Shown: positions 45,997 through 55,528 of the stretch, piece after piece
How the letters are laid out: every line of letters starts with the position of its first letter
Numbering within the stretch: the first letter of the stretch is position 1
Origin: Mycolicibacterium vulneris
GTDB taxonomy: Bacteria; Actinomycetota; Actinomycetes; Mycobacteriales; Mycobacteriaceae
Direction: 5' to 3'
Length of the DNA stretch: 64,000 nt
NCBI RefSeq assembly: GCF_002104765.1
Contig: NZ_NCXM01000013.1
Coordinates: 1 to 64,000 of the forward strand
Translations under genes and position numbers: made by a program
The notes under the pieces: generated by a model
The model's input: only the letters and a program-made list of their open reading frames with translations
What the model was told of the DNA's origin: nothing
The model's database searches: none

Positions 45997-46686
45997 TCAG
46001 ACCTTCTCGACCTTGACCGCGTGCGCCATCTCGTGCGGCAGGGTGACGTTCTCGTGGCCCGGAATGACGATGGTCACCCCGGCGGAACCGTTCTCGACGG
46101 TGACGCGCGCGTTCGGGACGACGCCGGCGTCCTTCAGGCGTGAGATCAGATCGATGTCGCCCTGGACGTGCTCGGTCAGCTGGCGTACCACCACGGCCAC
46201 CGGCGCGCCGGCGGGCAACTCGGTCAGCCGGACCAGGGGACCGTCCTCGGACCAGGACTCGGGGCCCACGCCCAGATCGAGGAGTCCGGGGATCGGGTTG
46301 CCGAACGGCGAGGTGGTCGGGTTGTTGAGCACCTTCACCAGGCGGCGCTCGACGTCCTCGCTCATCACGTGCTCCCAGCGGCACGCCTCGGCGTGGACCT
46401 CTTCCCAGGGCAGGCCGATGACGTCGACCAGCAGGCGTTCGGCGAGGCGGTGCTTGCGCATCACGGAAATCGCCAGCGCCCGGCCTTTGTCGGTGAGCTC
46501 AAGGTGGCGGTCGCCGGCCACGTGAAGTAGACCGTCCCGCTCCATGCGCGAAACGGTTTGGCTGACAGTCGGCCCGCTCTGATCGAGGCGTTCGGCGATG
46601 CGGGCACGTAGCGGCGTCACGCCCTCTTCTTCGAGGTCGTAGATGGTCCGCAAGTACATCTCGGTGGTGTCAACCAGGTCGTTCAT
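45997..46686 (-). CDS. ideR: Iron-dependent repressor IdeR
   Basis: Fe2+-activated DtxR-family master regulator of siderophore and iron-storage genes. The 229-residue protein has an N-terminal winged helix (about residues 1-73), a dimerisation domain with both metal sites intact (His79, Glu83, His98; Met10, Cys102, Glu105, His106), and an SH3-like C-terminal domain (about residues 150-229). It lies downstream of sigB on the same strand, separated by a strong terminator, so it has its own transcription. Confidence 0.98.
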   Translation of the reverse strand: MNDLVDTTEMYLRTIYDLEEEGVTPLRARIAERLDQSGPTVSQTVSRMERDGLLHVAGDRHLELTDKGRALAISVMRKHRLAERLLVDVIGLPWEEVHAEACRWEHVMSEDVERRLVKVLNNPTTSPFGNPIPGLLDLGVGPESWSEDGPLVRLTELPAGAPVAVVVRQLTEHVQGDIDLISRLKDAGVVPNARVTVENGSAGVTIVIPGHENVTLPHEMAHAVKVEKV

Positions 46687-46759
46687 TCAGCACCCTCCGT
46701 CGACGCTGAGTCTACTTGGCCAGCTGCGTGAATGGTTGTAACGCCTCCCAGGCAAGCAG

Positions 46760-46787
46760 TATGCCCGCCGCTGACGCGGCGGGCATA
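46760..46787 (-). terminator. Terminator of sigB
   Basis: TATGCCCGCCGC-loop-GCGGCGGGCATA: a perfect 12-bp stem with a 4-base loop, 28 bases after the sigB stop on the minus strand. There is no U-tract, fitting the mycobacterial I-shaped terminator. It separates sigB from ideR. Confidence 0.85.
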
Positions 46788-46815
46788 CCGTCTGCTACCT
46801 AGCTTGTGTGAGGTG

Positions 46816-47775
46816 TTAGCTCGCGTATGACCGTAGCCTGTCGGCGCGCTCCCCGTTGCGGAGTTTGGACATTACGTCCCGCTCGATTTGGCGGACCCGC
46901 TCGCGGGACAGACCGAACAGCTTGCCGATCTGGTCCAGGGTGCGCGGCTGGCCGTCGTCCAAGCCGAAACGCAACCGGATCACCTGGTGCTCACGCTCGT
47001 CCAGAGTGGCCAGCACACTGCGGATGTCGGTGTGCAGCAGCTCGGCGATCACCGCGTTCTCGGCGGACATCGCCTCCGCGTCCTCGATGAAGTCACCCAG
47101 CGGGGCTTCCTCCTCGGAGCCGACGGGCATGTCCAGGCTTACCGGGTCGCGGCTGTGCTCGAGCAGGTCGTTGATCTTTTCGACCGGGATGCCGGACTCG
47201 GCGGCCAGTTCCTCGTCGGTCGCCTCGCGGCCCAGGTTCTGGTGCATCTCGCGCTTGATCCGCGCCAGCTTGTTGACCTGCTCCACTAGATGAACCGGCA
47301 GCCGGATGGTGCGGCTCTGGTCGGCCATGCCGCGGGTGATGGCCTGACGGATCCACCACGTCGCGTAGGTCGAGAACTTGAATCCCTTTGTGTAGTCAAA
47401 CTTTTCCATCGCGCGGATCAGCCCGAGGTTGCCCTCCTGGATCAGGTCCAGCAGCGGCATGCCGCGACCCGTGTACCGCTTGGCCAGCGACACCACCAGA
47501 CGCAGGTTCGCTTCCAGCAGGTGACGGCGCGCCGCCTGCCCGTCGCGAACCACGGCCTCCAGATCGCGTTTGCGGTTCTCCCCGAGGCGCTTACGCGTTC
47601 CAAGCAGGTGTTCGGCGTAAAGCCCGGCTTCGATGCGCTTGGCCAGTTCAACCTCACCGGCCGCATTGAGAAGCGCCGTCTTACCGATTCCGTTGAGATA
47701 TACGCGCACTAGATCCGCTGCGGGGCTTTGAGCATCCAGATCGCCGTCAAATCTGCTCGTGCTGGCGTTCGCCAT
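46816..47775 (-). CDS. sigB: RNA polymerase sigma factor SigB
   Basis: Group 2 sigma factor for stress and stationary-phase transcription. The 319-residue protein lacks the long acidic N-terminus of SigA but has regions 1.2 ([12 protein letters not shown]), 2.1-2.4 ([25 protein letters not shown] and [13 protein letters not shown]), 3 and 4.2 ([20 protein letters not shown]). GGGAGGTCGCT precedes the ATG. An ECF-type promoter and a direct repeat lie upstream, and a strong terminator follows. Confidence 0.97.
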   Translation of the reverse strand: MANASTSRFDGDLDAQSPAADLVRVYLNGIGKTALLNAAGEVELAKRIEAGLYAEHLLGTRKRLGENRKRDLEAVVRDGQAARRHLLEANLRLVVSLAKRYTGRGMPLLDLIQEGNLGLIRAMEKFDYTKGFKFSTYATWWIRQAITRGMADQSRTIRLPVHLVEQVNKLARIKREMHQNLGREATDEELAAESGIPVEKINDLLEHSRDPVSLDMPVGSEEEAPLGDFIEDAEAMSAENAVIAELLHTDIRSVLATLDEREHQVIRLRFGLDDGQPRTLDQIGKLFGLSRERVRQIERDVMSKLRNGERADRLRSYAS

Positions 47776-47811
47776 AGCGACCTCCCGTTCGGCTTTGTTC
47801 TGTCATGGAGT

Positions 47812-47840
47812 TCAACGACAGATCAGCTCTGAGAGTTCCC
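47812..47840 (-). promoter_or_regulatory. ECF (SigE/SigH-type) promoter of sigB
   Basis: On the minus strand GGGAAC (plus gttccc, 47835-47840), 17 bases, CGTTGA (plus tcaacg, 47812-47817). Same GGAAC-N17-CGTT architecture as the clgR promoter. The sigB ATG is 36 bases downstream. SigE/SigH dependence of sigB is known in M. tuberculosis. Confidence 0.78.
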
Positions 47841-47888
47841 AGCGATTCGCCATCTCACACGTCTTGACGTGCAGAAATGTGCCGCAGA

Positions 47889-47907
47889 CCTGAGAATGTC
47901 CTGAGAA
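47889..47907 (-). promoter_or_regulatory. Direct repeat upstream of the sigB promoter
   Basis: CCTGAGAA occurs at 47889-47896 and again at 47900-47907, an 11-base period (one helical turn), about 50 bases upstream of the -35 element. This spacing is typical of response-regulator sites. MprA is known to control sigB, so an MprA-type box is plausible; I cannot verify the consensus. The site also lies just inside the 3' end of no gene, before the DUF3099 stop. Confidence 0.5.
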
Positions 47908-47942
47908 GTCCGCCGGGGCGGCACGTCCAGCAGAAACGACAG

Positions 47943-48359
47943 CTAGCCGTGATCGATTCCGCCCCGCGCACCCGGAGGCGTCTCCTGCTGCGGGTGCTGC
48001 GGGGCCTCGAGCGCGCGATGTTCGGCCCGGGGGAACAGGGGCGTGCGCTGGCGGGTGTTGTCGAACCGGCGCGGCTCGTCGGCACTGCGCGGCGGCCGGT
48101 CGTTCGCGATCAAAACGGCCATCCACGGCAACGGGATTGATAGCGCCACGATCGCCAGGGAGATCAGCCCGTTGTGCCACGCTCCGTAGGCGACCGCGGC
48201 CAGGATGAGCGCCGGGATCCGGAAAGCCATCAAGGTCAGGTATTTACGGACCCGCGCACGGTGCTGCTCCTCATACGAGGTCGCTGCGGCGGTGATGAGC
48301 ACTGGGCGGCCTTTGTTGCCGTCAAAGTCATCGAACCCCGGATCGGAGCCGTGCTTCAT
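47943..48359 (-). CDS. DUF3099 membrane protein
   Basis: A 138-residue protein: an N-terminal cytoplasmic stretch with PVLITAAATSYEEQHRARVRKYL, two hydrophobic segments (FRIPALILAAVAYGAWH and LISLAIVALSIPLPWMAVLIA, about residues 46-86), then a polar tail with PRSADEPRRFDNTRQRTP. The ITxA...R..RYL pattern is the DUF3099 signature. Counterpart of Rv2709. I chose the ATG at 48359 with GGAGA upstream. Function unknown. Confidence 0.82.
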   Translation of the reverse strand: MKHGSDPGFDDFDGNKGRPVLITAAATSYEEQHRARVRKYLTLMAFRIPALILAAVAYGAWHNGLISLAIVALSIPLPWMAVLIANDRPPRSADEPRRFDNTRQRTPLFPRAEHRALEAPQHPQQETPPGARGGIDHG

Positions 48360-48435
48360 TTCTCCACTGTCCCACAATTGGCCGGTTCCGGCTCGGTCGG
48401 TTTCCGGGCCTGCTGGGCAGTGCACAATGTCAGGT

Positions 48436-48675
48436 ATGCAGACCCAAACGATCGAACGCACCGAGACCGACGAACGCGTCGACGACGGGACCGGCAGCGA
48501 CACTCCGAAGTACTTCCACTACGTCAAGAAGGACAAGATCGCCGAGAGCGCGGTGATGGGCAACCACGTCGTGGCGTTGTGTGGCGAGGTCTTTCCCGTC
48601 ACCAAGGCGGCCAAGCCGGGCTCGCCGGTGTGCCCGGACTGCAAGCAGATCTACGACCGGATGAAGAAGGGCTGA
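48436..48675 (+). CDS. DUF3039 small zinc-ribbon-like protein
   Basis: A 79-residue protein with an acidic N-terminus and a conserved C-terminal core: KYFHYVKKDKI, VVALCGEVFPV and SPVCPDCKQIYD. Three cysteines (C-x18-C-x2-C) and a histidine (GNHVVALC) could bind zinc. The ATG at 48436 is the first good start. Counterpart of Rv2708c. It converges with the YihY-family gene with no gap. Function unknown. Confidence 0.82.
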   Translation: MQTQTIERTETDERVDDGTGSDTPKYFHYVKKDKIAESAVMGNHVVALCGEVFPVTKAAKPGSPVCPDCKQIYDRMKKG

Positions 48676-49677
48676 TCAGCCGGGCGGCTCTGCCGGCGCG
48701 ACGTCGCGCTGCTGCGTCGCGGGGTTCGCAATCGGGCTGGCGAGGGTCTCCACAGTCCGCTTCAGCGCGGGCGACCGCGTGAACAGCCATTTGCGCAGCC
48801 GGTGGGCGTGCGTCCGGGGTGCGGGGAATTCCTCCTGGACGGCTGCATTGAGCTCGGCGCCGAGCATGATCGCGAAGCCGCCGAAGAATGCGAACAACAA
48901 GAACGCGATGGGCGTGGAGAGCGCGCCGTAGGTGTAGCCGGTGCTGGTGATCCACCCCAGGTAGAACCGCAGGCCCAGCGTGGCGGTGACGAACACCGTG
49001 GTCGCCAGCACGGCGCCCAGGATGAGCCGGTGCGACGGCAGCGGCTCGGGGAGTGCGACCCGGTACAGGATCATGACCCCGATCGTCAGACCTATGATCA
49101 GCGCCGGGTAGTAGCCGTAGCGCAGCACGTTCGACAGGCCCAGCGGGATGTGTTCACCCACCTTGCGCGGGCCCATCACCACCAGCGGCGCCGTCGCCAC
49201 CACGAACACCAGCATCACCACGTAGAGGAACAGGGCGAACAGGCGCTGGCGCACCGGATGACGCAGCGGAGTCTGGTCGTGCGCCTCGACCACGGAGTCG
49301 ACGAACGCCGAGATGGCCGACGACCCCGCCCACAACGAGATGATGAACCCGACCGACACCACCTCGCCGCGCGCATTGTTGGCGATGTCCCGGACGGTCG
49401 GCTCGATAATCTCGTTGACCACGCTGGGAGAGAACACGCTGTGTGCAGTCGAGATCAGCTGACGCAGGATGCTGGGCAGCATGTCCGGGCCGAACAGCGG
49501 CGCTACGTAGGCCAAGGTGCCCAGCACCCCGAGCAGCAACGGCGGCAATGACAACGCCGACCAGAAACCAGCCTGAGCCGACTCCGAGAAAATCGAGTCG
49601 TCCCAACTCTTGGAAAGAGTCCTCAGGGTGATTCGCCAAATGTGGTGGCGCGACGGTTTCGCGACCTGCTCGCTCAT
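48676..49677 (-). CDS. YihY/BrkB family membrane protein
   Basis: A 333-residue inner-membrane protein of the YihY family. Six hydrophobic segments lie between about residues 40 and 275 (for example ALSLPPLLLGVLGTLAYVA, ALFLYVVMLVFVVATAPLVV, LILGAVLATTVFVTATLGL). The family signature (F)WSALSLPP near the first helix and ITSTGYTYGALSTPIAFLLF near the last are present. Once annotated as tRNase BN or virulence factor BrkB; its true function is unknown. Counterpart of Rv2707. Confidence 0.87.
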   Translation of the reverse strand: MSEQVAKPSRHHIWRITLRTLSKSWDDSIFSESAQAGFWSALSLPPLLLGVLGTLAYVAPLFGPDMLPSILRQLISTAHSVFSPSVVNEIIEPTVRDIANNARGEVVSVGFIISLWAGSSAISAFVDSVVEAHDQTPLRHPVRQRLFALFLYVVMLVFVVATAPLVVMGPRKVGEHIPLGLSNVLRYGYYPALIIGLTIGVMILYRVALPEPLPSHRLILGAVLATTVFVTATLGLRFYLGWITSTGYTYGALSTPIAFLLFAFFGGFAIMLGAELNAAVQEEFPAPRTHAHRLRKWLFTRSPALKRTVETLASPIANPATQQRDVAPAEPPG

Positions 49678-49744
49678 ACCCGTCCAGCATTACCGAAGAT
49701 CGCTCGCACCGCCCACATTGGCGGTGGGTGAGTTCGGCTGCAGG

Positions 49745-49930
49745 CTAGCTTTCGCTGAACTCCAGCACGGCGTCCAGCTCGGTCAGCTTCGCCTCGTGCT
49801 CGTTGGCGTGATGCTGGCAGAAGAGAAGCTCCAGTCCGGAAGGCAGCTTGGCGCGTACCCGAGCCGCAGCACCGCAGCGGTCGCAGCGGTCGGCGCGGGT
49901 CAGTTCTGGACTCGTCAGAGTTGCATTCAT
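49745..49930 (-). CDS. Small zinc-ribbon protein (DUF7455-like)
   Basis: A 61-residue protein with DRCDRCGAAARVRA, GLELLFCQHHANEH and a C-terminal coiled helix. C-x2-C plus C-x-H-H is a plausible zinc knuckle. Starts MNATLTSPE at 49930 with GGAGAAGGC upstream. Such small proteins are widespread in actinobacteria. Function unknown. Confidence 0.8.
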   Translation of the reverse strand: MNATLTSPELTRADRCDRCGAAARVRAKLPSGLELLFCQHHANEHEAKLTELDAVLEFSES

Positions 49931-50062
49931 GCCTTCTCCGTTTCTCGTACATTCACTTTCTCAGACGTATGGCGTTTTCGCCTTGTTCCCCGATCGTTAT
50001 GGGGTGTGTCGTTTCTCACGAGCTGGTCAGGTTGGTTTGGACGTCTCTAGGGAGTCGCAATT

Positions 50063-50434
50063 GTGACCTTCGTTGCTGATGCTCTGGTCCACCTGTGCGG
50101 AACCGAGCAGTGGGCGCAGGCTCGCCGGCTGGGCGCCATCCACCCGGATGCCGCCGGCGGTGGCGAGTTCATCCATCTGTCGACACCGGAGCAGGTGCAC
50201 CTGCCGGCCAACCGGCTCTACCGCGGTCGTGAGGACCTGGTCCTGTTGCACATCGACCCCGCCCGGCTTGCTGCGCCGGTGCGGTGGGAGCCGGGGGTAG
50301 CAACAGATCCGGAGTCGATGTTGTTCCCGCATCTGTACGGCCCCCTGCCGGTGGCCGCTGTGGTCCGGGTCACCGCCTACCCACCGGCCGGCGACGGCTC
50401 CTTCGCGCCGATCTCAGAAGGGGAGTCCACGTAG
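50063..50434 (+). CDS. DUF952 protein
   Basis: A 123-residue protein starting at GTG 50063. The DUF952 signature is clear: LVHLCGTEQWAQA at the start, GEFIHLSTPEQV, LVLLHIDPARL and FPHLYGPLPVAAVVRV. The fold resembles ADP-ribosyltransferase-like and other small enzymes, but no function is established. Its last 58 bases overlap the end of the convergent RidA-family gene. Counterpart of Rv2705c as I recall. Confidence 0.83.
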   Translation: MTFVADALVHLCGTEQWAQARRLGAIHPDAAGGGEFIHLSTPEQVHLPANRLYRGREDLVLLHIDPARLAAPVRWEPGVATDPESMLFPHLYGPLPVAAVVRVTAYPPAGDGSFAPISEGEST

Positions 50435-50805
50435 GCGTCGGCCTCGATCTCCACCAGCAGTTCGGGCGCGATCAGCGCCGAGACCTCGACCATGGTGGCC
50501 GCGGGGCGTATCGCGCCGAAGACCTGCTCGTGGACGGCTCCCACCTCGCGCCAGCGCGAGATGTCGGTGACGTAGATGCGGGTGCGCACCACGTCGGCGA
50601 GTGCGGCGCCCGCTTGGTGCAACGCAATCTCGATCCGGCGCAAGGCATCTCGGGCCTGTGCGGCGATGTCGCCGGCGGGCCCGCTGCCGGTCGTCCCGGC
50701 CACCGCAACATGCGCGCCGACCCGCACCGCGCGCGAGTATCCGACCGCCGATTCGAAGTCGGATCCTGACGAGACGAGGGTGCGCTCCGCGGACATGGAC
50801 GTCAC
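50377..50805 (-). CDS. RidA/YjgF family protein
   Basis: A 142-residue protein of the RidA superfamily, trimeric enamine/imine deaminases and their relatives. It has YSRAVRVGAHVAVAGTTGSG, DVVRTRIYVTDISRW, HEQVFGAIRPAATMVEVSALI and LVEIEADAYV. The Arg of canonical RidA (R105, in NxPxRxxV) is replaced around RPAATMVEV, so it may belong to another subgroup. An ATG at 50796 is an alternative start. Its 3' end overlaps the DUF952 gene by 58 bases. Counterpart of Rv2704. Confidence 0.85.
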   Translation of the reverse strand: MTSMSAERTLVSSGSDFESAVGYSRAVRVGAHVAVAGTTGSGPAGDIAAQARDALRRIEIALHQAGAALADVVRTRIYVTDISRWREVGAVHEQVFGAIRPAATMVEVSALIAPELLVEIEADAYVDSPSEIGAKEPSPAGG

Positions 50806-50897
50806 CGTACGACGCCCGCGTGCAGAGCGCAGCCGAATTTCAGCGAGTCTCGAGATGTTCTGCGGGGCAGCCGTTTTCGATCGACAGCCGACCCCGA

Positions 50898-52415
<1,518 letters not shown>

Positions 52416-52547
52416 TTACACCCCTTCGTTTGGGCTCACCTTCGGTGGGTATTGGGCATGGTTAACCGAAAGTGTCTGCTATGTCGATGTCGGCGTTGGT
52501 ATCAGCGTGATAGGTGCACGCTATCGGTTGGGCGTTCGCCGAGCACC

Positions 52548-52553
52548 ATTGTA
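52548..52553 (-). promoter_or_regulatory. Possible -10 box of sigA
   Basis: Minus-strand TACAAT (plus attgta), 132 bases before the sigA ATG, in the 175-base gap after ppgK. No clear -35 hexamer accompanies it, so this is weak. Confidence 0.3.
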
Positions 52554-52590
52554 ACGACAGTGCGCGGTACTACGGCTCTGCCGGGCGAAA

Positions 52591-53400
52591 TCAGTGGGTC
52601 ACGTCCGAGGTGGCGGCCATGGCCGCGCCGACGATCCCGGCGGTGTTGAGCAGGGCCGCGGCCACCACCGGGGTGCGGTTGGTCAGCAGCGGCACCCATT
52701 TGTCGGCCTTGCGGCTGATTCCGCCGCCCGCGATGAACAGATCCGGCCACACAGCGTTCTCGATGCTCACCAGCACTTTGGTCACCTGCTTGGCCCACTT
52801 TTCGTAGGACCAGTCGTTCTTCTCCTTCACCGAGGACGCCGCCCGCTGCTCGGCCTCCTTGCCGCCGACCTCGAGATGGCCGAACTCGGTGTTGGGTATC
52901 AGCGTCCCGTTGTGAATCACCGCGGAGCCGATCCCGGTGCCGAAGGTCAGCAAAACCACCAGGCCCGACTGGCCCTTGCCCGCGCCGTAGTGCTCCTCGG
53001 CCAGCCCGGCCGCGTCGGCGTCGTTGAGGACGATGACTTCCTGACCGTTCAGCTCGGCGCTGATGACGTCGCGCGCGTTGGTGCCGATCCAGGCCTTGTC
53101 CACGTTGGCCGCGGTCTGCACCACGCCGTGGGTGACGACTCCGGGATAGGTCACTCCGAGCGGGCCGGTCCATTCGAAGGCGTTGACCACCTGGGCGATG
53201 GTCTTGGCCACCGCCGAGGGCGTCGCGGGCTGCGGGGTCAGCAGCTTGACCCGCTCGCCGATCAGCTGCCCGGTGTCCATGTCGACGATGCCGCCCTTGA
53301 TGCCACTGCCGCCGACGTCGACGCCGAATCCGCGACGCTGCGGCCTGCCGTCGGCGACGGGGGTGCCGGGCGTGTCCGTGGTCGAGTCGGTGCTGGTCAT
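52591..53400 (-). CDS. ppgK: Polyphosphate glucokinase
   Basis: ROK-family kinase that phosphorylates glucose using polyphosphate or ATP. The 269-residue protein has the phosphate-1 motif GVDVGGSGIKGGIVD (about residues 27-41), the central VLNDADAAGLAEEHYG (catalytic Asp region), the phosphate-2 motif VLLTFGTGIGSAV and IAGGGISRKADKWVP near the end. It lies 175 bases upstream of sigA on the same strand; the sigA-ppgK-suhB neighbourhood is conserved in mycobacteria. Confidence 0.96.
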   Translation of the reverse strand: MTSTDSTTDTPGTPVADGRPQRRGFGVDVGGSGIKGGIVDMDTGQLIGERVKLLTPQPATPSAVAKTIAQVVNAFEWTGPLGVTYPGVVTHGVVQTAANVDKAWIGTNARDVISAELNGQEVIVLNDADAAGLAEEHYGAGKGQSGLVVLLTFGTGIGSAVIHNGTLIPNTEFGHLEVGGKEAEQRAASSVKEKNDWSYEKWAKQVTKVLVSIENAVWPDLFIAGGGISRKADKWVPLLTNRTPVVAAALLNTAGIVGAAMAATSDVTH

Positions 53401-53501
53401 CGAATCTCCTCGGCGTGGCTGGGCTGTCCGCCCACCTTAGCGCCGCGGCGCTGTCGCCCGTGGCGTCTGCGCGGCCGTGGCGACTGTGATGCGATAGACC
53501 G

Positions 53502-54380
53502 GTGACCCCTTCCGATGACGAGCTCGTACGGCTTCGCTCGGTCGCCGAAACCCTGGCCACGGAGGCCGCCGCATTCGTGAGGCGTCGGCGGGCAGAGGTT
53601 TTCGGCGCTGAGGCTGGCGGCTTGCAAACTCCAGACAGTGGCGCGGTGCGCTCGAAGAGCACCCCGACCGACCCGGTGACCGTGGTCGACACCGAAACGG
53701 AACGGCTGTTGCGCGACCGGCTGGCCGAATTGCGGCCCGGGGACCCGATTCTCGGCGAGGAGGGCGGCGGGCCCGCCGATCCGGCGGGCACACCGGCCGG
53801 ATCGGTCACCTGGGTGCTCGATCCCATCGACGGCACAGTGAATTTCGTCTACGGCGTGCCCGCCTACGCGGTGTCGGTCGGCGCACAGGTCGACGGCGAG
53901 TCGGTGGCCGGGGCGGTTTCCGACGTGGTCGGAAACCGGGTGTACTCGGCGGCGCTGGGCCTGGGTGCGCATGTCAGGGACGACGAGGGGACGCAGCCGT
54001 TGCAGAGCTCTGCCGTCGACGATTTGTCTATGGCGTTGCTGGGCACCGGTTTCGGCTATTCACGGCAGCGCCGCGCGGCGCAGGCGGCGCTGTTGGCCCG
54101 GATGCTGCCGGTGGTCCGCGATGTCCGTCGCATCGGTTCGGCCGCACTGGATCTGTGTATGGTCGCCTCCGGCCGGCTCGACGCCTACTACGAGCACGGC
54201 CTGCAGGTGTGGGATCGCGCCGCCGGTGCGCTGATCGCGGCGGAGGCGGGGGCCCGGGTGGTGCTGCCGGCGTCCGGCGTGAACGGGGCCGGCCTGGCGC
54301 TGGCCGCCGCGCCCGGCATCGCCGACGAGCTGCTGGCCGTCCTGGAGCGTTTCGACGGCCTGGATCCGATTCTGGATTGA
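53502..54380 (+). CDS. suhB: Inositol monophosphatase family protein SuhB
   Basis: Mg2+-dependent phosphatase of the inositol-1-phosphatase family, supplying myo-inositol for phosphatidylinositol, lipoarabinomannan and mycothiol. The GTG at 53502 gives 292 residues. Metal sites are EEGGGPADP (first Glu), DPIDGTVNF (from about residue 107) and WDRAAGALIAAEAGA near the end. All canonical ligands are present. It diverges from ppgK and converges with cei. Confidence 0.95.
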   Translation: MTPSDDELVRLRSVAETLATEAAAFVRRRRAEVFGAEAGGLQTPDSGAVRSKSTPTDPVTVVDTETERLLRDRLAELRPGDPILGEEGGGPADPAGTPAGSVTWVLDPIDGTVNFVYGVPAYAVSVGAQVDGESVAGAVSDVVGNRVYSAALGLGAHVRDDEGTQPLQSSAVDDLSMALLGTGFGYSRQRRAAQAALLARMLPVVRDVRRIGSAALDLCMVASGRLDAYYEHGLQVWDRAAGALIAAEAGARVVLPASGVNGAGLALAAAPGIADELLAVLERFDGLDPILD

Positions 54381-54389
54381 CCGCCCGTG

Positions 54390-55040
54390 TCAGCAGCTGC
54401 TGGCGTGAATCTTGGCCAGCAGCGTGGGATCTGAGGGCTCGGTGGCGCCGGGACGCAGGGTCGCGAGCACCGCGTCGATGTCGTCGTTGTGGGCCAACGC
54501 GCTGAAGTCGGTGCCCAGGGACAGGTCGACGGAATCGTCGGCGCGGTTGTCGTTGAACAGCTCGGTGCACGGCGCCACCAGCCACACGGCCGCCGCGGTG
54601 GCCTGTCCGGCGGTGCCGAAACGGATCTGGCCCTGGCAGGTGAGTCTGGTGCCCGCATAGAGGGGGTCGTTGGCGGCGGTCGGTTGCGCGAAGCCGAGGT
54701 CTTTCATCGCGCCGGCGACATCGCCCGCTTGCCCACCCCGGCCGCTGGCGTTGAGGACGCGAACCTTGGTGTCGGCGAGTTTGGCGGGTGTGACGTCCAT
54801 CATGGCGCTGCGCGACACCTGCTCACCGAGCTGGGCCGGCGCCGAACCGGCCGCCTGGGGCGGGGGATTGCACACCACGGCTTCGTGCACCTTCGCGGGG
54901 CGCGTCAGCGCGATGGTCCAGATCACGCCGGTGGCCACCGTGAGGAGCGCCACCACAGCGATGGCCGGCCGGGGGTTGCGCCGCCGAAAGGGCCGACCAT
55001 GCTTGTCAAAGGCTGTACCCTCGGTGATTTGCGTGACCAC
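54390..55040 (-). CDS. cei: Cell envelope integrity protein Cei (LytR_C domain)
   Basis: A 216-residue membrane-anchored protein. A short basic cytoplasmic part (KHGRPFRRRNPRP) precedes one membrane helix (AIAVVALLTVATGVIWTIAL, about residues 26-45) and an extracytoplasmic LytR_C-like domain (TKVRVLNASGRGGQAGDVAGAM). Cysteines at CNPPP, LTCQG, PCTEL and the terminal SSC probably form two disulfides. The start is GTG at 55040. The M. tuberculosis counterpart Rv2700 is needed for envelope integrity and virulence. A CRP-type palindrome lies between it and the divergent DUF4193 gene. Confidence 0.88.
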   Translation of the reverse strand: MVTQITEGTAFDKHGRPFRRRNPRPAIAVVALLTVATGVIWTIALTRPAKVHEAVVCNPPPQAAGSAPAQLGEQVSRSAMMDVTPAKLADTKVRVLNASGRGGQAGDVAGAMKDLGFAQPTAANDPLYAGTRLTCQGQIRFGTAGQATAAAVWLVAPCTELFNDNRADDSVDLSLGTDFSALAHNDDIDAVLATLRPGATEPSDPTLLAKIHASSC

Positions 55041-55104
55041 AGCTGCACTCTAGCCGGACGCGAAACCCACTGTTCAGACGCGAGCACAAGGGTAAAAATG
55101 GGGG

Positions 55105-55120
55105 TGTGACATAAATCACA
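55105..55120. promoter_or_regulatory. CRP-type binding site
   Basis: TGTGACATAAATCACA: a perfect match to TGTGA-N6-TCACA, extended to 7-base arms GGTGTGA/TCACACC (55103-55122). It lies between the divergent cei (start 55040) and DUF4193 (start 55222) genes, so the cAMP receptor protein homolog could control one or both. No FNR-type TTGAT core is present. Confidence 0.85.
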
Positions 55121-55221
55121 CCTTAAGGGGCCGCGATACGGGCACGAATTGTTTGGTGGATGCGTTCGACGCTGGTACAAAGCGATGCTTGGATAACGAG
55201 GGCATGTGAGGGGATAGGGCA

Positions 55222-55524
55222 ATGCCTACCGACTACGACGCTCCACGGCGTACCGAGACTGACGACGTCTCGGAGGACTCGCTGGAGGAGCTCAAAGCGC
55301 GACGGAACGAGGCGGCGTCGGCCGTCGTCGATGTCGACGAATCTGAATCCGCTGAGAACTTTGAACTGCCTGGTGCCGACCTGTCTGGTGAAGAACTGTC
55401 GGTGCGCGTGATTCCGAAGCAGGCCGACGAGTTCACCTGCTCGAGCTGCTTTTTGGTGCAACACCGCAGCCGGCTGGCCAGCGAGAAGAATGGCGTGATG
55501 ATCTGTACCGACTGCGCGGCCTGA
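55222..55524 (+). CDS. DUF4193 protein
   Basis: A 100-residue acidic protein. Asp/Glu-rich N-terminus (DDVSEDSLEELKARRNEA) and a C-terminal zinc-ribbon-like block: DEFTCSSCFLVQHRSRLA followed by MICTDCAA. C-x2-C ... C-x2-C with 25 or so residues between makes zinc binding likely. Conserved and often highly expressed in actinobacteria; counterpart of Rv2699c. Function unknown. A CRP-type site lies 102 bases upstream. Confidence 0.87.
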   Translation: MPTDYDAPRRTETDDVSEDSLEELKARRNEAASAVVDVDESESAENFELPGADLSGEELSVRVIPKQADEFTCSSCFLVQHRSRLASEKNGVMICTDCAA

Positions 55525-55528
55525 TCGG

